64,000 nt of DNA from Tissierella sp. MB52-C2 (GTDB lineage Bacteria > Bacillota > Clostridia > Tissierellales > Tissierellaceae): contig NZ_CP133261.1 of NCBI RefSeq assembly GCF_030931715.1, forward strand, positions 682,001 through 746,000. The letters are read 5' to 3'. This document shows positions 36,708 through 45,522 of this stretch, piece after piece; within the stretch, counting starts at the first letter, position 1; every line of letters begins with the position of its first letter. The notes under the pieces were generated by a model. That model ran no database searches. It was not told the origin of the DNA and worked only from the letters and a program-made list of their open reading frames with translations. Both the position numbers and the translations under genes were made by a program.

Positions 36708-37530
36708 GAACGATAGAATTTAAATATGGTAGCAATAAATTCCATACAGCATTATTGATGTTTGTTGAATGAGACAAAAAGTTTTTATCTAATAGCTAGC
36801 TGGATACTATAAATATTTTTTAAGACACATAATAGCTTGGCTTAAAATACAATATATATCAATAGTTATTTAGAGTATAGTGAAATTGAAAACGTAATAA
36901 TAAACTTAATTATTCAAAGGGGAATAATAAAAAACGTTGGTATAGATTAATAAGTAAGAGAAGATGTAGAATTAAATAGGAAAAAATATAGTTTCATTAT
37001 TTGTATTATCTCCATCATATGACTAAGACCTTCAAATATCTTTAAGTGTAGATGCTTGAAGGTCTATTTCTTAATAGAATATTCAAGATATGTAATCGCC
37101 TGTATTTGATAAATAGAGTATTTGACTTTGAGGTAAGAAATTCTAGTAACAATAATGAGGTTTATAGGACTAAATTCTATTAGAAATCTTAGATCGTTAC
37201 ATTAAAATATATAGTTCATGGCAACTTATCGCATATAAAAATATGTTTGTTATAATTAATACATCAAAGTGGCTTAAGGAATGTAGACTTGCTCTGAAGA
37301 TTTTAGGGATAAAAATTGGCGTGGTATTGGTTAGTTTAACTTTGTCAATGACATCATTGGACATGCATGGTGATTCTATTTAGCCCGTTAACCAAGCTAC
37401 TAGAGGGAATTAGCAGCATCATAAGTTTAATTAATTTAGATGTGAGCTATTGATAATGAGGACAATATATACTACTCTAAAAATTGGCAAAAATAGTGTT
37501 ATTTTATGAATAAAAGGGGGGGAATAGAGT
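36708..37530. other. Long non-coding interval between the two RiPP systems
   Basis: I see no supported gene on either strand: all frames are broken by frequent stops. Contents: a hairpin at 37026-37065 and a TATAAT at 37251-37256 that may serve the downstream peptide gene. The rest looks like decayed sequence, in keeping with the pseudogene just upstream. Confidence 0.5.
37026..37068 (+). terminator. Hairpin in the interval, possible terminator
   Basis: A 10-bp perfect stem (37026-37035 with 37056-37065) has a 20-base loop and a short T-rich tail. It is the only obvious stop signal downstream of the lanthipeptide genes. Confidence 0.5.
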
Positions 37531-37689
37531 ATGGAATTTAAAAGAATTAATAACAACACCGAAGACATAAAACCTTTGGGACCTTGCCCTGTTAAGGATC
37601 AAGTATGTAGATTGTGTGATTATCCAAAGGATATTTGTAACACATGCGATTCAATACAAGATATATGCCGTAAATACGATTATACTTAG
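37531..37689 (+). CDS. Cys-x3-Asp-rich ranthipeptide precursor (PapA/freyrasin-like)
   Basis: This 52-residue ORF has a strong GGGGGGGAAT ribosome site 6-8 bases before its ATG. After a leader of about 18 residues (MEFKRINNNTEDIKPLGP) come six cysteines at 19, 26, 29, 36, 39 and 46, a regular 7-3-7-3-7 spacing. Four lie in Cx3D motifs (CPVKD, CRLCD, CNTCD, CRKYD) and the other two in Cx4D (C29-D34, C39-D44). Cx3D repeats are the substrate pattern of PapB-type radical SAM enzymes, which link Cys sulfur to the Asp beta-carbon. Its place 166 bases before a radical SAM/SPASM gene supports precursor identity. The 10-residue periodicity suggests internal duplication. Confidence 0.8.
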   Translation: MEFKRINNNTEDIKPLGPCPVKDQVCRLCDYPKDICNTCDSIQDICRKYDYT

Positions 37690-37855
37690 AATGAATTAAA
37701 AGAATTAAAGAAAGGATATAACTTCTAAGCATTATCAAGAACAAGAAAACACTATTTTTGCCTTTTTATATATAGTTGCTATTAGAAAAACTCGTTTTTA
37801 TTATAAAGAGCAGATGATTAACAATATATAGATATAAAGAAAAGGAGAGTTAGAT

Positions 37856-39253
37856 ATGTATAATACAATTGAGTTTTATCCATATAAAAAATTTGATGTG
37901 AATGGGGAAACATTTCTATATTCCGCAACAAATACAGGAATTTTCAAAATCAATGATAAAGTTGAAAAGATGATTAGAATGCATGGAGCTTCATTTGATC
38001 AAATGAGCATAGAATTAAATGATACATGTACAATGGAAGAACTAAAAGAATGCTTATCCGCTATGGAAAAAGAGATGTTTTTAAAAACTGAAGAAAATGA
38101 TATTAAAATTGAAAAAAGACTTAATCCAGACATTGACCAGAAAATAATGAGTGTTACTCTTATGTTAATTCAAGAATGCAATATGAGATGTAAATATTGT
38201 TATGCTGAAGATGGACAATATCATGACAAAGGGAAAATGAATCTTACTACTGCAAAAAAGTCTATAGATTTTCTTATAGATTCAGCTGGAGATATAGGAG
38301 AACTGCAAGTTAGTCTATTTGGTGGAGAGCCTTTAATAATGATGCCACTTATTAAAAATATAGTAAATTATATAAAGTTAAAGGAGCAAGAAACGAAGAA
38401 AAAAATACATATAGGAATGACTACAAATGGGACATTAATCACGGAAGAAATAGAACAATTTATGATAAAGAATGATATACATGTTCAAATAAGTATAGAT
38501 GGAAATAAAGAAACACACGATTCAAATAGGTATTTTATTAATAAGACTGGTTCTTACGATAAAGTTGTAGAGAAGACTAGATCTATGCGAGAGAAGGGAT
38601 TACTTACGGCTAGAGGAACAATTACAGATGAAGGCTTGAATATTTTACAATCATTTTATCATTTAGATTTATTAGGATTTAGAGGAATCGCATTAGCTCC
38701 AGCCAATAATTTATTATCAGAAAAAAATGATAATAAATTATTAGAAAATCAGATTGAATATATTAGAGAATTTGAAACACTGGTAAAAAACGGGAAGTTA
38801 AATTTAGCACGAAAAATGAGAATGACGTTATCTATGATGGAAAAAATCCATAATGGTAATATTCGATTTTTGCCGTGTGGTGTGGGAAGAAATGCTTATG
38901 CAATAGATATAAATGGTGATATTTATCCATGCCACAGATTTGTAAGTAATAAAGAATATAAATTAGGTAGTGTATTCGATGTATCAATAGGCCGAGATCA
39001 ATTTATTGAGAAAGTCTTGATATGTAATCATAAACAATGTAAAGATTGTTGGGCTAAAAATTTATGTTTGGGAAATTGTCCACATGAAAATTTGATGGCA
39101 ACGGGTAATATACAAGAGTCTCCAGAGAGAATCTGTAATATGACAAGATCAATGTACGAAGAAGTGATTAAAGTATATTTAGACCTAACAGAGGAAGAAA
39201 AAGAGTATTTGTTTCCCAATGAATATAAGGAGAGTAAAGATGATAAAAATTGA
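37856..39253 (+). CDS. Radical SAM/SPASM peptide maturase (PapB/SCIFF-maturase-like)
   Basis: The 465-residue protein has an N-terminal part (residues 1-90) with the FxxNGxxFLYSATNTGIFKI pattern seen in thioether-forming maturases and possibly acting as a precursor-binding domain. A radical SAM core follows with C108-x3-C112-x2-C115 (CNMRCKYC) and GGEP at about 156-159. A SPASM domain at 341-427 has Cys 341, 359, 390, 395, 398, 404, 408 and 427 for auxiliary 4Fe-4S clusters. It probably installs Cys-to-alpha/beta-carbon thioethers in the 37.5-kb peptide. Ribosome site AAAGGAGAG. The ABC ATPase start overlaps its end. Confidence 0.88.
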   Translation: MYNTIEFYPYKKFDVNGETFLYSATNTGIFKINDKVEKMIRMHGASFDQMSIELNDTCTMEELKECLSAMEKEMFLKTEENDIKIEKRLNPDIDQKIMSVTLMLIQECNMRCKYCYAEDGQYHDKGKMNLTTAKKSIDFLIDSAGDIGELQVSLFGGEPLIMMPLIKNIVNYIKLKEQETKKKIHIGMTTNGTLITEEIEQFMIKNDIHVQISIDGNKETHDSNRYFINKTGSYDKVVEKTRSMREKGLLTARGTITDEGLNILQSFYHLDLLGFRGIALAPANNLLSEKNDNKLLENQIEYIREFETLVKNGKLNLARKMRMTLSMMEKIHNGNIRFLPCGVGRNAYAIDINGDIYPCHRFVSNKEYKLGSVFDVSIGRDQFIEKVLICNHKQCKDCWAKNLCLGNCPHENLMATGNIQESPERICNMTRSMYEEVIKVYLDLTEEEKEYLFPNEYKESKDDKN

Positions 39254-40130
39254 GAATCTTATGAAGGCCTATGGAAGGAATCTAGTTCTAAATAATATTG
39301 ATATGGAAATACCAAAAGGTATTTATGGTTTACTGGGAGAGAATGGTGCAGGGAAAACGACTCTGATGAAAATTTTAACTACTACAATAGGATATCAAAG
39401 TGGAGATATAGAAGTATTTGGAGTGAATTTAAAAAAGAACCCAGAGGAAGTAAGAAGGATGATTGGATATTTGCCACAGGATTTTGATTTTTTTCAAAAT
39501 AGTACAGTTTATGAGGTAATGGATTATCTAGCAGGACTTAAAAAGGTTTCAAAAGGAAAAGCTAGAAAAGAAAATATTGATACTCTTTTAGAAAAATTCA
39601 AGCTTATGGAACATAAGAATAAAAAGATAAAATCACTTTCCGGTGGAATGAAGCAGAGATTAGGTATTGCACAGACATTACTAGCAAATCCTAAATTAAT
39701 TATTTTAGATGAGCCTACTGCTGGATTAGATCCAATGCAGCGGCTTTATTTTAGAAATACAATTAATGAAATAAGTGAAGATAAAATTATTATTTTATCA
39801 ACACATATTATTTCAGACATATCCAGCACCTGTGAAAATATAGGCATATTAAAAGAAGGAAGCCTATCCTATAACGGTCCTATTGATAGTTTACTGGAAA
39901 AGATAAAAAATCGTGTTTATGTAGTGGAAATGACTGGTAAACAGCTGACAGAACTTGGACATAAGGTGTATATTCTTTCAATTCAAAGAAAGGCTGAACG
40001 ATTTATTGTAAGATTTATGGGTGATTGCAATAATGGTATTGAAGGCGCATATCCCGTAGAGCCCATTTTAGAAGATGCTTATTTCTATCAATACTATATA
40101 TTGGGAAAGGAGCTAGAGAATAATGTATGA
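39240..40130 (+). CDS. ABC transporter ATPase of the ranthipeptide exporter
   Basis: The 296-residue CcmA-type ATPase has Walker A GENGAGKTTLMKILT, signature LSGGMKQRLGIAQ, Walker B LIILDEPTAGLD and H-loop LSTH. I chose ATG 39240 (MIKIENLMKAYG), 7 bases after AAGGAG; the frame is open 7 codons further. It overlaps the maturase by 14 bases and the next gene by 8, so the unit is tightly coupled. It is likely to drive export of, or immunity to, the modified peptide. Confidence 0.88.
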   Translation: MIKIENLMKAYGRNLVLNNIDMEIPKGIYGLLGENGAGKTTLMKILTTTIGYQSGDIEVFGVNLKKNPEEVRRMIGYLPQDFDFFQNSTVYEVMDYLAGLKKVSKGKARKENIDTLLEKFKLMEHKNKKIKSLSGGMKQRLGIAQTLLANPKLIILDEPTAGLDPMQRLYFRNTINEISEDKIIILSTHIISDISSTCENIGILKEGSLSYNGPIDSLLEKIKNRVYVVEMTGKQLTELGHKVYILSIQRKAERFIVRFMGDCNNGIEGAYPVEPILEDAYFYQYYILGKELENNV

Positions 40131-41517
40131 GCAGATATTAAAGAGTATAAAAATCAATGATAGAGAAAATTTAGGTATTATTAAATTAATCTTATATCTG
40201 ATTCTTACTTTGTTTTCTATCTTTATTCAAAATATGTTGGGATATCTATTTTTATTAATATTTATTGCTATAAATTCATATCAAATAGCAACATTGGAAG
40301 AACGATGTGGAATGGAATCCATTGTAGTAACAACAGCTACTGAGAAAGAAAATATATTATGGATAAAATTCACCACAAGTGTAATCAATAATTCGATTGG
40401 ATTGTTTTCATTGTTTCTTGTGTTATTTTTAGCAATGGATACATCAATATGGTTAGCTATACTAATATCAATGGTTACTTTTCTTTATGCCATTACTGCA
40501 GGAATATGTATAGGGAAACTAATTAAAAATCAAATTATTGGGATTAGCATTATATGTCTTTATTTTAAATTAACATCAGGTGACATGAGATATATAAATC
40601 AGGAAAGTATTCGTTACTTTTGCCCTATTCTATCTTTAAATGACATCAATGAAATCTATGGTTCAAATATATTAGGATTAATTAGTTGTATTATTCTTTT
40701 TATGGGAATAGCTTTTTTATTTTATACAATGGATACAAAGAAAGGAAAATTACATATATCTATTTTTTTTATAAGTTTTTGTCTTCTGATAAGTTTAGGG
40801 ATATATAGAGACATGAAATTTAATAAACAAATAGAAAATATGCCTTATGAAACAATGGAAATGGAGTCACTGTCTGTTTTTTATAAGGGAGTTGAAAAAC
40901 AAGAGATCTTATATTTAGTAAAGACAGCCTTATCTTATAAAGGGCAAATAGAAAAGTATAATTTACCTAATTTAGTGGATACGATCATTTGTGATAAACA
41001 GTTTATATTTCCATGGAAAAAAATACAGACATTTCAACAAGTTGATAATAAGCTTTTGATTCATTATATCTCCCCGGAAATGCTTAAGCCAAATGATATT
41101 AATCGATTGGTTGACATTAGTTCTGCTATTTTTCAAAGGGAGAGATATCTTACAGAAATACAAAATATTGTAGTAGATATTATAAGAGATCAACTTATTA
41201 GCAGTACATTAATTGATAATGAGTATAAAATTTTCTCAGAAGAATCTATTGAAATAGGTAAAATGATGAAGGAGCAAGGTTATGAGGCATTAGTATATCA
41301 AGCGAATCACGTAAATAACCCTGTTCCATATATATTAGATTGGTTTTTTAAGTATAAACCAGATAAGATAAGAGAAATTTTTCAATATACCATGGAATAT
41401 ACGGGGATTGAAAGACCTTATGATTTTGTAGAGATGATAAAAAGGGAGATGCCTGAAGAATATAAAGAGATTCAAGAGCAAGGGGAGGTAAGTTTAGAAT
41501 GGAATGGAGAGTACTAA
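40123..41517 (+). CDS. ABC-2-like membrane protein with large soluble domain
   Basis: This 464-residue protein has about six membrane segments in residues 15-235 (for instance LGIIKLILYLILTLFSIFIQ). A roughly 225-residue soluble part follows (DMKFNKQIENMPYETMEMES onward). The membrane half resembles ABC-2 permease half-units. The soluble half has no motif I recognise and no HExxH. Overlaps with both neighbours (8 and 19 bases) place it in the exporter complex. Confidence 0.7.
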   Translation: MYEQILKSIKINDRENLGIIKLILYLILTLFSIFIQNMLGYLFLLIFIAINSYQIATLEERCGMESIVVTTATEKENILWIKFTTSVINNSIGLFSLFLVLFLAMDTSIWLAILISMVTFLYAITAGICIGKLIKNQIIGISIICLYFKLTSGDMRYINQESIRYFCPILSLNDINEIYGSNILGLISCIILFMGIAFLFYTMDTKKGKLHISIFFISFCLLISLGIYRDMKFNKQIENMPYETMEMESLSVFYKGVEKQEILYLVKTALSYKGQIEKYNLPNLVDTIICDKQFIFPWKKIQTFQQVDNKLLIHYISPEMLKPNDINRLVDISSAIFQRERYLTEIQNIVVDIIRDQLISSTLIDNEYKIFSEESIEIGKMMKEQGYEALVYQANHVNNPVPYILDWFFKYKPDKIREIFQYTMEYTGIERPYDFVEMIKREMPEEYKEIQEQGEVSLEWNGEY

Positions 41518-42191
41518 CCGATTCTAATATTAAATTAATTATAAAAAACAAACTAACATGGATATATATTATATATCTTGGATTGTTTGTTTTAGGTTCT
41601 AAACAGAGTGTAGCATTTTATCATGGTTCACCGGAAATGGTAGCAATTAACTATAATATGTATATGGTGGAATCATTTTTTATGCTACCGGTATTATTGG
41701 GGATTATGTGTAATGATAGGATCAATAAATTTCTTACAACAGTGATTTTATCCAAGCTAAATCATAAGAATAATCACTTCATCAGTCAATTTCTGAGTTA
41801 CTTCAGTATTGCTATTGGAACATTTATATTTGCAAATGCTAAAATGCTCTTTTTTACACTATTGTATGGTGGAAAATTTCAATGGATCTTCTTTATAAAG
41901 TATTTTTTTCTTTATAGTCTAACTTTGGTTTTTTATATTCCTTTTATGATGTTTATTTGGAGTTTGTCAAAGAAGTTTGTATTGATGATATTTGGTACTT
42001 TTATCTTTTTAGGGCTTAATTTATTTATTACGAATATATATATTCCTATATTATTTATCTCAGATATTTTTCAAAATATATTGATGAAAAAAGATATATT
42101 ATTTTGGATATCAAGAGTAATTTATGCTTGCTTAGGAATTCTTTTATTGATGAATATGGAGAAAATTTATAGCAAGAGAAGTAGAGATTAG
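41499..42191 (+). CDS. ABC-2-like permease subunit
   Basis: The 230-residue membrane protein has six predicted segments, with basic loops (LSKLNHKNNHFISQFLSYFS) and a short basic C-terminus. It overlaps the preceding gene by 19 bases and probably completes a heteromeric transporter with the ATPase at 39.2 kb. No specific family recognised. Confidence 0.7.
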   Translation: MEWRVLTDSNIKLIIKNKLTWIYIIYLGLFVLGSKQSVAFYHGSPEMVAINYNMYMVESFFMLPVLLGIMCNDRINKFLTTVILSKLNHKNNHFISQFLSYFSIAIGTFIFANAKMLFFTLLYGGKFQWIFFIKYFFLYSLTLVFYIPFMMFIWSLSKKFVLMIFGTFIFLGLNLFITNIYIPILFISDIFQNILMKKDILFWISRVIYACLGILLLMNMEKIYSKRSRD

Positions 42192-42223
42192 AATACAGCC
42201 GAAAGTTAGGATTTATAGCTATA

Positions 42224-42521
42224 ATGATTAAAATGGCTGATTCCCTATTATCTTTTAAAGCCCTCAGAAATAGATGAATTATCCGTAAAAACTGAGATAT
42301 TAGAAAAACAGCAGCGACAAATGTTGTTCAGAGAGAAAAAACGTGACATTATTCAACATTGCATTATTTATTTGGTTGGAGTTTATCTCTTATTCTTTGC
42401 TGTATATGTTATTGGGCGTTTTTATTTTGAGATATGGAATCCATCTGTTATCTCTGCTGAATTTTTGATCGCTACAGATATAGCAATCTTTATTTATATG
42501 ATTCATATAAATAAAGAATAA
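42224..42521 (+). pseudogene. Frameshifted small membrane protein gene (possible remnant)
   Basis: ATG 42224 opens MIKMADSLLSFKALRNR and stops. The +1 frame is open from 42228, with no start until 42321, and reads KPSEIDELSVKTEILEKQQR then MLFREKKRDIIQHCIIYLVG and two hydrophobic segments to the stop at 42521. Joining the two by a shift near 42255-42260 gives a continuous protein, suggesting an inactivated gene. The alternative is a stand-alone 66-residue membrane protein from ATG 42321, but no ribosome site supports that start. The stretch 42522-42691 shows nothing else. Confidence 0.4.
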
Positions 42522-42691
42522 AAATATTCCTAAATTCCAATTTGGAATACTGGGTACTTAAATAAAGGAAAATCTATTGCCGATTGCATTATAGATCATA
42601 CAAATCGTGCAATAGACACTGGATAGGTTACAATAAACTAGATAACTAAAATAAGGTCATGTAAACTAATAATTGAAAGGAGAGATGTTAA

Positions 42692-42898
42692 ATGAATAAG
42701 AAATCTAATACATCTATATTAGTACTAATAATAACTTATATAATAACTCGTATAATTTATAAAGTGACAGGATTTAACTATAGTTTTTCTGAAGGAATAT
42801 TAAATGTAAAGCTGTTAATAGATCTAGGTCTATGGATTATAATATCTGTATTGATTAATACCATTTTAAATAAGATATTATTAAAATCTAAGGAGTAG
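42692..42898 (+). CDS. Small two-helix membrane protein, possible immunity peptide
   Basis: The 68-residue protein has two hydrophobic helices (about 8-24 and 41-60) and a lysine-rich tail (ILLKSKE). The ribosome site AAAGGAGAG is 8 bases before the ATG, which supports expression. Unrecognised. Small membrane proteins in bacteriocin loci often give immunity, but nothing here proves that. Confidence 0.55.
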   Translation: MNKKSNTSILVLIITYIITRIIYKVTGFNYSFSEGILNVKLLIDLGLWIIISVLINTILNKILLKSKE

Positions 42899-43475
42899 TT
42901 TAAAAATAATAAAGAAAAATAGTAGAGCTACTGATGCTTTATATAACAAGATTGGATTTTAGATAAGATAAATATATGTTTTTAAGGGAAGAAAATAGTA
43001 TTTTCAAATCATAAGATTTTTTTATGCTATTCAGAAATGATAACAATCAATGTAGTTGGAAACTAATGACTATTGATTCTGAAAAAGCTTGGTTTAACTT
43101 CTGTAAAAGAACTTAAGGAATTTGCTTCCTAAGTTCTGTAGTAGAACAAGATTTAATAGAATACATAGAAATTTACAAATTGTTATAGAAGAAATCACTA
43201 AAGAGATTTCTTCTGAACTTAGATACTATCAAGAACCATGTAGGATAGGTTGATAGTATTCCTATTTCAGTTTGTAAGCTTGGCAGAGCTGTATTTCATA
43301 AAATATTTAGAGGATTAGTTATCCATCTAAGTATTTCTAGGTTATCATTTTTGCTCTTAGGATTTCTACAATTTTCATATAAGCTAAGAGTGAATGAACT
43401 TTATTAGTACTATAGAATGAGGTAAATAAAACTTACAGCTTCACACATTTAATTTTATAGATAAAGGAGGATAAC
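42899..43475. other. Non-coding stretch with three consecutive hairpins
   Basis: No supported ORF. Three hairpins occur within 150 bases: 43108-43120 with 43126-43137 (one bulge); 43187-43196 with 43205-43214 (perfect, 10 bp); 43223-43232 with 43250-43259 (perfect, 10 bp). None is followed by a clear T-run on the forward strand. It could be a structured RNA or just decayed repeats. Confidence 0.4.
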
Positions 43476-44294
43476 ATGAGTTTATATTCATTAAACGAAA
43501 TGGAAAAAGATTTAAATGAACTAGGGTGGGTCTATTTAAAAGGTAGATCTATGATTTTGGTAGTAGATTTTATATTTTCTTTAATTAGTGCATTATTATC
43601 CTCAAATGGTAAATTATCAGTAATAGAAAGCAGTTATTTTATTAATATTCGTATTAATATATCCTTTCTATGCCTGTTTTTAATGCTATTATTTCATTAT
43701 AGAAAGAAAAATATATTATCTAAAGACATATTTAATATTAAAAGTATAGGGCTAATGACCATATTTAAAGCTTTTATTATTAGTTATCCTATTATGATGA
43801 TAGGGGCTTATATATCTAAGATAATATTTACGCTTCTAGAGTTATTAGGAGTTACATTTGTATTTGATCCTGAAATATTTTCATCAGATAACATGACATC
43901 TATAGCAACAATAGTTTCTACTTGCTTAGTTGCTCCTATTTTAGAAGAATGTACATTTAGAGGAATAGTATTAAATATCCTTAGAAAGTATGGAGATAAA
44001 TTTGGGATCATTACTTCAGCATTGTTCTTTGCGCTTATCCATGGAAATATATTTCAGTTTTTTACAGCTTTGACAATGGGGTTATGGTTAGGCTATTTAT
44101 TTATAAAAACTAAATCTTTAACCTTAACCATATTAATGCATACCTTATCTAATTCTTTAGCTTTATCTTATGGAATATTTGAGATACCAGTAATTATTAA
44201 TATAGCAATTAAAATAGGATTTGGATTAATAGCAATTGTAATATATTATTATTCAGGAAAGAAGTATAAGTTAGGTAAAATATCATACTTTTAG
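43476..44294 (+). CDS. CPBP family intramembrane protein
   Basis: The 272-residue membrane protein has EECTFRGIVLNILRKYGDKF (EExxxR), FFALIHGNIFQFF (FxxxH) and a late His in LTILMHTLSNSLAL, the full catalytic set of CAAX-protease-like CPBP proteins. It is the copy most like the decayed gene at 36.4 kb in the region LRKYGD..I.SALFF..IHG. Ribosome site AAAGGAGG. Immunity, or processing of the peptides made in the island, is the likely role. Confidence 0.85.
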   Translation: MSLYSLNEMEKDLNELGWVYLKGRSMILVVDFIFSLISALLSSNGKLSVIESSYFINIRINISFLCLFLMLLFHYRKKNILSKDIFNIKSIGLMTIFKAFIISYPIMMIGAYISKIIFTLLELLGVTFVFDPEIFSSDNMTSIATIVSTCLVAPILEECTFRGIVLNILRKYGDKFGIITSALFFALIHGNIFQFFTALTMGLWLGYLFIKTKSLTLTILMHTLSNSLALSYGIFEIPVIINIAIKIGFGLIAIVIYYYSGKKYKLGKISYF

Positions 44295-44326
44295 AAAAAA
44301 ATAGCACAATTTTCTGTAGAAGTAAG

Positions 44327-44660
44327 TATATTAAAAAGAAACAAGAGAAACAATATAAGTCAGAAATTCCTTTAGAAATCATTAACCCATATGAATGTTT
44401 TTATGGACAAGTACCTATTAGATTATCGCTAATGATTGATATTGCCATTATTATAATAGTTACTTCATTTTCTATGAAATAATTAATTTTTAAAAGCATT
44501 AAATGGAATTTAAAAGGAGAAATTATGACTATACATAATAATGTCATAGGTACAATTACTCTAATACTTTATAAATTTAAATAAGCACTATAGATACCTT
44601 TATGATTTACAAAATACTGCTGATGCAGCAAATGATATTCAGTCAACTCTTAGAATATAA
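44327..44660 (+). pseudogene. Gene debris including the tail of a second LanT-like exporter
   Basis: Bases 44574-44660 encode NLNKHYRYLYDLQNTADAAN DIQSTLRI and a stop. The first 15 residues equal the C-terminus of LanT at 34.5 kb, and the DNA matches closely with silent changes, so this is the 3' scar of a duplicated exporter. Upstream, 44327-44482 is an open stretch without start (EIPLEIINPYECFYGQVPIR, then a membrane segment). A 19-codon ORF at 44525-44584 (MTIHNNVIGTITLILYKFK) has an AAAAGGAG site but overlaps the scar in another frame; I do not call it a gene. Confidence 0.7.
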
Positions 44661-44698
44661 AAAAGTTACTTTTGTTTTATTTAAAAGTAACTTTTTTA
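44661..44698 (+). terminator. Terminator after the LanT-tail remnant
   Basis: A perfect 13-bp stem (44661-44673 with 44683-44695) with a T-run. It directly follows the remnant's stop, as expected for the original end of an exporter operon. Confidence 0.8.
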
Positions 44699-44811
44699 TA
44701 TTATGATCTTTTCAAGATTCGACAAAATGTTCACTATGTCTATGATATGTTAGAGGCATAATTAAGAACAGATTAATTGCAATTAAAATTTTCAAGAAGT
44801 AGGTGAACTTA

Positions 44812-45522
44812 ATGCGTATAGCTATCTGTGATGATGAGAGCTTTTATAGAGAAAAAATCAAAAAATATCTAGAAAAATATATAAACTTATATCCAGAAAT
44901 AAGTATCACAGAATTTGATTGCGGAGAAGAATTACTCAAGACTTATGATAATGAAGAAAAGTTTGACTTTCTCTTTTTAGATATACAAATGAAAGATATA
45001 GATGGAGTACAGACTGCTCAGAAAATAAGAGTGAAGGACAAACATGTAATAATATTTTTTATAACAAGTTATGTAAACTTCGTATCTGATGCCTTTAGAG
45101 TGGGAGCATTCCAGTTTCTTATAAAACCTATTAGTGAGAATGACTTTAGAAAAGATTTTGATAGGGCAATTGAACAGCATAAAATCAACCATTACAAATA
45201 TGTAGTCAAATATAAAGGTTCAACTACTAAATTAGAAGTTAAAGATATAATATATATTGAAGCTCTTAATAGACATTTGTTTATATTTAATGGAGTCAAT
45301 AGATATGAATGTGTAGGAAAATTAAAGGATGAAGAAGAAAAATTATCATTTTATGGATTTGTTCGTTGCCATCAAGGTTTTTTAGTAAATATGGCGTACA
45401 TAAAAAAAATTAATAAGACTTCAATCCTATTAGAAAATGGGGATGAAATCCCAGTTAGTAAAGGTTTAAGACCAAGAGCAATGGAGGATTTTAATAAATA
45501 TATTACGAGGTATCTAGTATGA
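44812..45522 (+). CDS. LytTR-family response regulator (AgrA/ComE-like)
   Basis: The 236-residue protein has a receiver domain (1-120; phospho-acceptor Asp in FDFLFLDIQMKDIDG, acidic pair RIAICDDE, Lys in FQFLIKPI) and a LytTR DNA-binding domain (135-236; IIYIEALNRHLFIF, FVRCHQGFLVNMAYIKKIN). LytTR regulators commonly control bacteriocin or quorum genes with a GHKL kinase, here the overlapping next gene. The start is ATG 44812 after AAGTAGGTG; a GTG 9 bases upstream is possible. Confidence 0.92.
   Translation: MRIAICDDESFYREKIKKYLEKYINLYPEISITEFDCGEELLKTYDNEEKFDFLFLDIQMKDIDGVQTAQKIRVKDKHVIIFFITSYVNFVSDAFRVGAFQFLIKPISENDFRKDFDRAIEQHKINHYKYVVKYKGSTTKLEVKDIIYIEALNRHLFIFNGVNRYECVGKLKDEEEKLSFYGFVRCHQGFLVNMAYIKKINKTSILLENGDEIPVSKGLRPRAMEDFNKYITRYLV

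Noticed and set aside
37531-37689. SCIFF-type (six cysteines in forty-five residues) peptide
   Set aside because: Six Cys are present, but the spacing and the Cx3D pattern do not match the highly conserved SCIFF tail, and no SCIFF neighbourhood genes are seen; a PapA-like ranthipeptide fits better.
44525-44584. 19-codon ORF with a good ribosome site, possible signalling peptide
   Set aside because: It overlaps the LanT-tail scar in another frame and no AgrB-like processing enzyme is present; more likely debris.
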